In this document: positions 55,738 through 64,000 of the stretch, piece by piece
How positions within the stretch are numbered: the stretch's first letter is position 1
Layout of the letters: the number at the start of each line of letters is the position of its first letter
Position numbers and translations under genes: made by a program
From: Gyromitra esculenta
Lineage: Eukaryota > Ascomycota > Pezizomycetes > Pezizales > Discinaceae
Direction: 5' to 3'
Assembly (NCBI GenBank): GCA_038503075.1
Contig: JBCAML010000009.1
Span: 682,001-746,000 of the forward strand
DNA: 64,000 bases
Notes under the pieces: model-generated
The model's input: only the letters and a program-made list of their open reading frames with translations
Databases searched by the model: none
Told to the model about the DNA's origin: nothing

Positions 55738-58700
55738 GATCGGAAATTTGATGAGTATTGGATCATGTTATCTTGCTACAGCAGGAATGCCTTTTATTTT
55801 TAGGGGGGGTGTTTTTTTTTTTTTTTGGGATCTTAGGACAATTTGGGTTTGCATGAGTATCTTTCATATTTCGAGGAAAGTGCTCATGCGGTTTTCATTT
55901 TTCATTTCCTTCGATTTTGGTGCAAAGTGGGGAAAGGGGAAGGGGAAGATATTCCTTGTGTCTAGGGACGGGCAGGCTTTTTACCTCCTTTTTAAATACT
56001 CGATTCTTGTTCTGTATACCCGTCATCGCTCATCTCATTTGTCCGTTATACCTTTTTATTTTATTTTTATGTTCATGTTTTATTTTTATTTATTTTATCA
56101 TTTTTTTCTCTTTACACCCTTCACTTCCTTCTATCATTTTATTTCCTTGAGTATGGGGCGAAATTCGGCGCACGCTGTTTCTCCGATCGCTGCTCCACTA
56201 GTTGGGACGGACAAGGAAATAGGTTTGTACGATTGTTTTTAGTTTATTTGGGTTATCTACTACTCCCATCCCACCTTCTGTTTCTTTTCTTTGACCAGCT
56301 CAACTCAGCATGTCGGCCGGCCGGTCCTTCGTACCTCCCTACCTCCTTCTTAGCCTTGGGAGCTTTCTTTGCCCTTTCTTGCTCGAGTATTCGCCTGACG
56401 TGTTTGGTTTTTTGACTACCCGTGGCGTCATCATCGTAGCGGTGGCGGCAGGCCATTGGGTTCTTTATCAAACGGGATAACAGTGCGTATGGAATGGGAT
56501 AACGTGAAATGAACTGGGGGGTGCATTTTCGGTTGACTTTCACTGCTGATTAGTGGTTACGGATTTCTTTTTTGCTATACTCGCTTTTAGTTTTTTTCTC
56601 TCGCCTATCTCTCTTTCGTTATGTTTCCTATGTTTCCTATGTGATTCTGTTTTTTTTCTTTCTTTCCTTTCAATAGGGGTCTTTCTTTTTAGCTTTTTTT
56701 TTTTCGTTATGTCGTGTGGCTACATAGACTTGGATTTGGCTTTCCGGTGCCGGCGGGGTTGGTGCAATGGAAATTAAGGGAAATGGTCGGGGGGCTACAA
56801 GTGGAAGAAAGAAAGGAATACAAAGTTTTTTCAACTACTCATCTCGTCGTTATCTCTTCTCGTTTTTCTGGTTCATGGTACCTTTTTTTTTTTTATTTGT
56901 TTGTTTACTCAGTGCCCCTTTTTGTGGGTACTGTAGCTTATTGGATTGGATTGGATTTTATGTGGGGTGTAGGTTCTATTATTCTGCTATGGGTATTTTG
57001 GGTGTCCTTTTTTCGTGCTGATTGTTTTTCTTTCCTCCTTCCCCGGATACGGCGGGTTCTGGGAGGGGGGATCTTTTTTTTCTTCTTTTCTTTCTCTCCC
57101 CTTCTCTCGTGCTCCCCTCTCTTTTTCGTTCCGTAGCCTGCTGTTCGATTCTGTCTGTGCGGGTTCAGAACGAGGGGAAGTTTTAGGTTTCAGTTTCAGC
57201 TATGGCCTATGGGGTTCCTGCCCACTATCGCGGATTTCTTTTGTATTTATTCTAGCTAGCTGCGGGTACATACTTTATTATTATTATTATTTATATCCAG
57301 CAATTGCAATTTTTTTTCCTTCTCACTCATCGTCCGTGTCTGAAGAATCTGTCTCTAAAGATCAATTTCGATCTATGTTCGCTGCAGCCTTGCCCTCCGG
57401 CATAGAGTATACATGTAGAATATTTTTTTTAGGTGTTCCGAGTCTCTTATCTGGGCTATGACGTTTTATGTCTTTGATTACAGATTTCCCCCCCAAAGGC
57501 GAACCTGGTAGGTGGAAAAAAGAGAGAGAGGGTCACTACGTATGTGTAGATCCCAAGGTATGATGCGCATGTCTAAAAGCCGATTCTGATTTGAAGTTCT
57601 TTTAAAAAGGTGGGGGCTTTTTTTTTTTTTTTTTCCTTCTCCCCTCACCCCCTTCAATGCGCAATATTGCAATGGCCCACCTCCGGTACGTATAGAAAAA
57701 AAATCCCTGCATGAGCTGATGAGCATCCATTGGCTTCTCTTATCAAAAGATGAAACCGTTCAAGAGACGCTACCTATAAGGTACCTACGTGCGTATGTAG
57801 TACATACATGCAATAGCCACGATATTTATGCTGGTGAAGACAGGACTTGAATTTGGGATCATCCAATGGAGCAGTACTTGCCCCTGGTACTGCAACACGT
57901 GTTTCCCACGCTCTCATATTTTGTCACACATACATTACCGTAGCGGCTCGTTTGGTCGAAAGTCACACAGAACCACATTCTCTCAAAATGTTTGCCGTGG
58001 ACCCTGGAAGCGCAGTTACACTGTCCGCGCTGGGCATAAGCAGACCGGGGGCGTGGGCGAAGGTTATTCGAAAGCTTGATTGTCAATCCGGCCTTTTTTG
58101 GGAATTCTGGAAGGCCGTTGTCAGCTTGTCACAGTCCGGATGGGGGGACAAGCTGTTTATTCGGAATGTAGCGCAGAACAATAGGCGCGGGTGGTGTGTA
58201 GCGAGGGCGTTTATCATGAAGCATGTGGTATAGGTGCAATACGGTACAGTCGGAGCCATAGCCGCCGTACGGTACATGTTAGTAGATACTCTACTGATCT
58301 GTACACCTTCCTGACAAGCGACTACATTCCGGACATACACATACATGCAAGCAGAATGTATGGGTGCCAATAGGCACCGACGCCGTGGCTTCGGTAAAAT
58401 AAAGTTGAATTCCTGGATTCTGGTAGAAGCCCTGGTTCATCCGAGCTTCTATCGTTTCTTTCACCCAATGAATAAGAATAAAGTGAGATTTTGTGGAGGG
58501 TTAGGGTCATGGGAGCCGACTTGCATTTCTGGGCATCGATCATTACCGGGGCTTATAGAAGGTAGACCTTCTCCTCCCTTCCTCTTCTGGAGTCTGATTA
58601 GTGCATTACTTGCTATATTGCAGCTACTTAAATATGCTGTACAACTAAAAGACCTCTGGAATATCTATACAGCAATGGGGAGGTTAAACTCTCTGGTGCT

Positions 58701-60626
58701 CACTGCAGGCTGTAATATATATATGTGCTCTATAGCTCGGACTACCGGAGATTCTTTGCGAAAAAGATGACAAGAGTGCTGCCACAAGTGGACGAAATAA
58801 CCTGTGCGTGGTGACGTTGACGTGAATACATATATCATGTGCTGTGTCACCAGCTGTCATAGTTTATCGATATGCCCTCATCCAGTCATTGATTGTTTCA
58901 TACACGTACATAGGGTTGTACCGACACCAGTCACTCAAAACCGTTAGGTAAGGGGGAACACGATGACTTCTGAATGTGAAGACTCTGCTATAGGTACGCG
59001 TATAAGCGAATGTATAAATAGAACCTGGTGGCATAAGCTCACATGTGGAGACTCAGGCTTGGTACAACATATTATTAAGCCACGAAAGATAACCGCCTGG
59101 GCTCAGACTGAACGTTTATAACGAATCTCTCTCTGCTATATTGAACCTTTCCCTACCGGATATGAGTGTCTCGAAATTCCAACCTGACTACTTCCAAATA
59201 CCATGAAGGCTGAGCATGAGTCGCCTCCTCGAAATTGGCCTTGCCGCTGGAGCCCCCTTTACGGTCCGCCTCGTGGAAGTGCTGTTTGTTCATCGCTGTT
59301 CTGAGTCCAGGACAGAATTAAGATTGGATGAAAGGAATAAAGCTATACTTATGTTTTACCCCAAGTACCTGATAACAGGGGTATGGATTTGCCTAACCGG
59401 ATAGTGAAGCGTTGTTGTGGGCGAATCAAGAGCTTTTGCCATCAAAAACAATCTCAGGTACATTTGGTTTATCTGGAAGTCGTACGCGCTACTGGGTATA
59501 GCCACGCGGCCCCGGCTACTCACACCGAGTGATAGATTATGAATAGATTGCAATATGGCCGAGAATATTTATGACGCTGATTGAGTTGGGGGATGAAGTG
59601 CAATATTGCACGATTCAAGTGAATAAGAGGCAAATTGTGTCGAAGGGTGACACGAGAAAAAAGAAACTTCAGAGACACGGGGGAATATGTGGTTGATATG
59701 CAGATATATGCTTAGCTGTCAAGTTTTCGAAATGCTGGATACAGCCGAAGTAACAAAAGCAAATCGGATAACAAATTCCAGTACCTAGTTTTTCAGATAC
59801 GATATGTGATTAAAGTGCACTGTATGCCGGAGGACTATCGTTTTGGGGAGTATGAGTCTGTCGATCGTGCCTAGTCTATTTTTCTTTGAAAATGTGCAAT
59901 TTCATACATGTAGTGAAAAAAAACCTGAGGCATGAGTCTTGGCGCCAGGTATCGGAGGCCAGGACATAGGATCTGCCGTTCTAATAAACTAGTGGTACCT
60001 AAGTGCGTGTATTTATAGGTGCGTAAATAATACCTGGCCAAGAAAGGATAACAGAAGAATGGAGAGGTGGGGTTGATGTCTAGTTAAGCTTGAACTGCTT
60101 GACGTGCAGTGATTCCCTGGTCAGCCGTAAGAAATCTCCAATGTGTTTCGTTTACATAACGCCACCCAAAAACATCAGCTACTGTAGAGTAGATGTGGCG
60201 AAGGGTTGGTACCACCGGATTTGTCCAGGGCTACAAATTGTACGATTATGTTCAGCCTATTTGGTAATCCATCGGATAATGAAACATTCCCCGATTAGTT
60301 TAGAGGATTACATGTATTTCGGACCAACGAATAGTAGTCGTCTTTCAGGGGTCAAGAAACTTACTTTTAAGACATTGGAGGCGTGATCAAACAGTGTGGA
60401 CCAATAAAATTGCTGTACTGTACACTTGGAAATGTTTAAAGGAGTTCCTATAAGCAAGTATACGCAACAGAAAACATCCAATCAGTTCTCAAAGTCAGGT
60501 TTATAGCGCTCTACTTTGTCCGTTTCCATTTCCCTTATGCATGCAACTTCATCCAGTGACCGTATCTCCGGTACTCCCACAAAGACAAAATAAAAGGATG
60601 TTCATATCCATTACTACACCATCCAA
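55738..60626. other. 4.9-kb intergenic region 3' of STE12
   Basis: The first 2 kb are T-rich with many poly-T and CTTT tracts (STE12 3' UTR and terminator plus low complexity); frames through it are spurious. The rest is AT-rich without coding signal. TACATGTA lies at 57410, 59905 and 60309 and CCGAGTGAT at 59525. Confidence 0.5.
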
Positions 60627-61469
60627 TTACTGTAAACTCCTCTCAATATCCCTCCTCATCTTCTCCGCCTCCGAATGCAGGGATGAATTTTGTTGGCCCC
60701 ACTTCAGGTCCTCGCTTTTAACTCTATTCGTGTACTGATTGAGCGCGCCATATGGCCCCACCGTGTCGTCACTTCCTTCAGCGTCTTGTTCATACACTTT
60801 CTCGCTGATCCCGGCAGACTCAAGCTTAATGGGTGTACTGCCAATATCCTCCCTTCGACTATTAATCCGGTTGTAGCCTTCATTCTGGCCTTTGGTAGCT
60901 AGGAAGACGCCTTCTGCAGGCTTCTTTTTCGCCTCGCCTACCCTTTCCTTTCTCGCTGGCTTTGCTGGAGCTGCGCTTCCCGAAAGAAGGTTGAGGGTCC
61001 ACTGGAAACAGAGCAGACCCACTACGCCGGAGATCCAGACGCATGTAGCAATCGTGGCTGTCACGGTTAGGATTGAGAACATAACACATACTGTTCGTGC
61101 CCGAAAGTCAGCCTTCTAGTCCTCGTGAATGGCTATACGGTAAGTTATACGTCCAAGCCCGATCCAGAAAGCACAGAATCCCACAGCCAGCCCAACAACG
61201 CCCAAGGCGAAGCCCAGTAACCCAAGAATAGGCAAGATGCCAAACAATAGCTGAATCATCAAAAAAGACTATCCACGAAAATACCATTAGTGACACAACA
61301 CACCTATGGAAGAGAACAGAAATAAATGATTCCTTACAGCAAGGTATGGCTGCCGCCTAGAGAACACCACAGTTTTCTTATAGAACTGCTCTCTGGTTTC
61401 TTGATCTGCAATCCTGGCATCGAATTGAGCCATCAGGTAAGAGGCGAGAGACCGCACGTATGAGGCCAT
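60627..61469 (-). CDS. Promethin/LDAF1-like small membrane protein, 3 exons
   Basis: Exons on the minus strand are 61469-61338, 61268-61151 and 61090-60627, giving 237 aa. The introns are 69 and 60 bp (GTAAGG...GGATAG and GTATAA...AACAG, with CACTAAT and GCTGACTT branch sites); phases agree. The N-terminus (MASYVRSLASYLMAQFDARI, then ADQETREQFYKKTVVFSRRQP) is amphipathic and precedes two long hydrophobic stretches: SFLMIQLLFGILPILGLLGF with FALGVVGLAVGFCAFWIG, and SILTVTATIATCVWISGVVG. The tail is charged and disordered (KPARKERVGEAKKK...). This layout, with paired long hydrophobic hairpins after a QTREQ-like helix, resembles fungal promethin/LDAF1-related lipid-droplet proteins as I recall them; that assignment is tentative. 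ER or lipid-droplet membrane is inferred. It is transcribed in the same direction as RPAP1, 0.9 kb downstream of it. Confidence 0.72.
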
Positions 61470-62390
61470 GATTTTTTCTATTGATTGAATATATCGACGT
61501 GGCTATGATTGTTTGTATTTGGGCGTGGGGTTGGTGGTCGTTGTGCAAATGGACCTGGGAAGGGGGTTGATATCGTTGATATCGTTCGAGTTTCGTGGAC
61601 GCGCACGCACCACGGAGCCATGACGTTGTGGTATGCCGCTCCGACACGTGATTCTTGGCGTGTTCGCTGGCCTCGTGCATTCCGTTGGATACATATCAGT
61701 GGCTTTGGAATTCTGTGGGGGTAACTACATGTACGTGTAGCTCTAACTGTATAGATAGAGGGTTATGAATGTACTTCTATAGAGGTATTAGTAGAGATTG
61801 TGCAATTCATTGGCTTGGTTCTGGCTGTTATGAGTGGATCGAGTGACTAGTCATGATCGCAAAACCGTATCTTCGTGAAATAATGATATCACCAATTACG
61901 GCTACAACTACAGAGAGGCAGCTTCAGGGATAGTAGTTAGGAATATATTTCATCATCATAACTAAGTGGTCATATAGCTACAGTATGTGACGAAGTGAAA
62001 ACACTCAAAGAGGGAGCGGAAACTTACTAGGGAATTCCCCTTGGGTATTTAATATGAGAGTCTTGTGGCCTATGGTATTTAGTGAATATTTAACTGTGTT
62101 GCTGCTGAATGTGGCAATTTTAGGCTAATTATATGTATTGTACGCTTATATTGCTTCATATGGCTTGTACCTTTCACAGTTCGTAGCAGCATGGATGACT
62201 TCGCTGGCCGTACATTTAATCGCTTGATATCACTCGACCCCTCACACTCTATCCCCAAGTACGCTTCCATAATAAAACTTTTGGAAACGAATACTTACAT
62301 GTACTCTAACTTATTTGCAAAAACAAAAATACTAATTACACCACTCAACCTAGTAATTCCAAATTTTCTGCACAGCATGCAATCTCCTGT
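61470..62390. other. Spacer between promethin-like gene and RPAP1
   Basis: 3' end of RPAP1 and promoter of the promethin-like gene (both minus strand). TACATGTA lies at 61726 and 62296. No gene seen. Confidence 0.5.
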
Positions 62391-63683
62391 TTACTCCGCT
62401 TTCCACCTATGCCCACCTCCCTTCTGCCATAACCACAATGCATCGGTAGCATACGCCTTTACGCTTAGATGCCCCCCCTGCTTCGCCGCGGCAGCCTCTT
62501 CTAGCCCTGCAACTACCCTTCCCTCCTCCATGCACCTCCACAACCCCTGTGTGATATCTTCAACGCCATACACGCCCATTCCGAGCTTATATAGGATTCT
62601 GCCGAGTGTCTGCATGGCCATGCACCTCTGGGTCGGGAAGGCGCTCCTTGCCAGCCGGGCTAGCTCTGGAACCGTATACCCCGCAGCATTCGGTGCATCC
62701 GCATGATGATGCAGTCCTAGATTTGCAGGCAGCTCTCGTGATTTCCGCGGGGGTAATAGGTCCCCTCGGAAATCGAAGCGGAGCGCGGAGACTGGGAGGT
62801 CATTGTTAGAAGGGTGATAGGCATTGTCTTCGGCAGTCGAGGGAGGTGTCATCCAGGCGAGTTTGGAGGGATCTGAGGGGAGGTCTGGGAAATATTTGGA
62901 GTGGAGCTGGTCGAAGAATTCAGGAGAAGAAGGGTCGAGGTCATCGGTATCGCGCGTAGTGGGAGGGCGGGGGAAGTGGATGTTCGTGGGCGGGGGGAGG
63001 AGATCTTCATCGATGGCATCGATTGCTGTAGGGCGTGGGGGAGCGGCAGAGGTGGATGTGTTGCTGGGTGTGGGATCGGCGAATGCTACTTTCTTGATAG
63101 GTGTTGAGGACTCGTCTTTTTGCATAGGTTGTACAATAGAGGCAGGATGTTGGTTCCCGGACTGTGGTTTTGAGGAGTGGCTGTCGTCTATGGGTTCATC
63201 TTTGAACGATCCGTGAACAGCCCCGTGATCCAACGTTGACTTCTTCAGTAACCTTTCAATTAGTCCCGGCGACAGTCCTTTCAACAGCTCGTTCCGTTCC
63301 TCTTCGATCTCTTCTTGCGACATGCTTGCAAGTCTTTGTTCATTCTCATCACTGATCCTTTGTCGCTCGCTCAGCTCATCGTTCTGCTTCTCTGTATTTC
63401 TAGCTGGGGGAGCAGCCTGCCGTCGCCGCTGAGCTTCTAAATCCTGCTGTGCACGTTGCCGAAATTTTGAGGGACCTCGCTTTTTATGTGCTGGGAACCC
63501 TGTCGAAGTCGCGTTTGTTGCGTTTGGAGCAAGGGCAGGAGCTGTTGGGATGGAGGAGATGGGTTTCTCGATGATGTCTTTGATGAAGCTGAGGTTCGCG
63601 TTGAGTCCGGGGCCGCGAGGAGCGCCGTCTTCTGAGTCGCTATCAAGGGGGATGGTGAATTTTTCGCCCGGAATTTTTTCCAT
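62391..63683 (-). CDS. RPAP1: RNA polymerase II-associated protein 1 homolog
   Basis: A single-exon 430-aa protein. I chose the ATG at 63683 (MEKIPGEKFTIPLDSDSED), which matches the usual fungal RPAP1 start; an earlier in-frame ATG at 63785 adds 34 non-conserved residues. The RPAP1 N-terminal motif is SMSQEEIEEERNELLKGLSP followed by GLIERLLKK (about 120-150). The C-terminal motif is ALRFDFRGDLLPPRK, then GYTVPELARLARSAFPTQRC and MAMQTLGRILYKLGMGVYG. The middle is low-complexity. RPAP1 (yeast RBA50) takes part in assembly and nuclear import of RNA polymerase II and binds its Rpb3 subunit; cytosol and nucleus. The fungal protein is much shorter than the animal one, as here. Confidence 0.93.
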   Translation of the reverse strand: MEKIPGEKFTIPLDSDSEDGAPRGPGLNANLSFIKDIIEKPISSIPTAPALAPNATNATSTGFPAHKKRGPSKFRQRAQQDLEAQRRRQAAPPARNTEKQNDELSERQRISDENEQRLASMSQEEIEEERNELLKGLSPGLIERLLKKSTLDHGAVHGSFKDEPIDDSHSSKPQSGNQHPASIVQPMQKDESSTPIKKVAFADPTPSNTSTSAAPPRPTAIDAIDEDLLPPPTNIHFPRPPTTRDTDDLDPSSPEFFDQLHSKYFPDLPSDPSKLAWMTPPSTAEDNAYHPSNNDLPVSALRFDFRGDLLPPRKSRELPANLGLHHHADAPNAAGYTVPELARLARSAFPTQRCMAMQTLGRILYKLGMGVYGVEDITQGLWRCMEEGRVVAGLEEAAAAKQGGHLSVKAYATDALWLWQKGGGHRWKAE

Positions 63684-64000
63684 TGCAGCGGCGATGTTGT
63701 GAATATGGTGGGGTTGGTGGCGGAGGGAAGAAGATGGATAATTCCGTCTTCGCTCGTGCAGGGACCATGAAGAGCCGCATATCATGTGATATCAATTGAC
63801 CGAGTGATAAGTTATGCACAGCATCACGGCTTCTGATCAACAACACCTCAGCTTCTCTCTAGTAATCACTGCATGTGATTATCTACACGTGTATCATGGA
63901 AAATTTGAGGGAATCCCTTTTCCCGTCTCCTAGCCACCTTGTGCAACGCTACAATTCCCCTAGGTACTCCCGGGGAAGAGGAGAACCAATGAGTGGTCTT
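63684..64000. other. RPAP1 upstream region (window end)
   Basis: Promoter and leader of RPAP1. CCGAGTGAT lies at 63800, just upstream of the alternative ATG. No other gene starts before the end of the window. Confidence 0.5.

Noticed and set aside
55748..57461. Several 80-160-aa Phe/Leu/Ser-rich frames downstream of STE12
   Set aside because: T-rich sequence gives Phe/Leu/Ser-rich pseudo-membrane proteins; no start context, splice sites or family motifs.
1..64000. CRISPR array, operon or biosynthetic gene cluster
   Set aside because: This is eukaryotic DNA with spliced genes; no regularly spaced repeats and no PKS, NRPS, terpene or P450 genes are present.

Overview
The window is nuclear DNA of a filamentous ascomycete (Pezizomycotina). 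The evidence is 56-143 bp introns with GT..AG ends and CTAAC/CTGAC-like branch sites, a STE12 with two C-terminal C2H2 fingers, a STE3-type pheromone receptor, a typical ascomycete COQ8, HIS6 and mitochondrial SSB, and low gene density (about 18 protein genes and one tRNA in 64 kb). Long AT-richer intergenic stretches (6.6-10.4, 15.3-18.7, 29.3-32.5, 37.9-41.7, 45.6-53.4 and 55.7-60.6 kb) carry small transposon relics. The order could be Pezizomycetes or another early-diverging lineage; the sequence alone does not settle this.

Layout. 1-6.6 kb: an F-box/ankyrin gene (+), then COQ8 (-). 6.6-10.4 kb: gene-poor, with two inverted-repeat elements. 10.4-15.3 kb: an intron-containing tRNA-Met, a T5orf172/GIY-YIG-like gene (+) and a small secreted cysteine-rich protein (+). 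18.7-29.3 kb (densest): a Myb/SANT-like protein (+), a DUF1770-type protein (+), HIS6 (-), a short F-box/ankyrin gene (-), an APH-fold mitochondrial kinase-like gene (+) and a secreted LVIVD-repeat protein (-). 32.5-38 kb: a small two-TM protein (+, two exons) and a five-exon DUF4203 membrane protein (-). 41.7-45.6 kb: mitochondrial SSB RIM1 (+) and the STE3 receptor (-). 47.7-49 kb: a probably decaying gene (-). 53.4-55.7 kb: STE12 (+) behind a very long low-complexity leader. 60.6-63.7 kb: a promethin/LDAF1-like membrane protein (-) and RPAP1 (-).

Function. There is no metabolic cluster. COQ8 (ubiquinone), RIM1 (mtDNA) and the APH-family gene all act in mitochondria. STE3 and STE12 belong to the same pheromone-response pathway (receptor and terminal transcription factor) and lie 8 kb apart. 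HIS6 is primary metabolism; RPAP1 acts in RNA polymerase II biogenesis.

The most unusual signal is the palindrome TACATGTA: I count 25 copies by eye where about 1-2 are expected, and none is in a coding exon. Two copies of a Tc1/mariner-type MITE with ends TA-CAGTC...GACTG-TA lie at 6.9 and 41.3 kb. The expected excision scar of such an element, cut with a two-base stagger, is TA-CA-TG-TA. Aligning the two copies shows a bare TA in one where the other has TACATGTA. I propose that the octamers are fossil excision footprints of this family.
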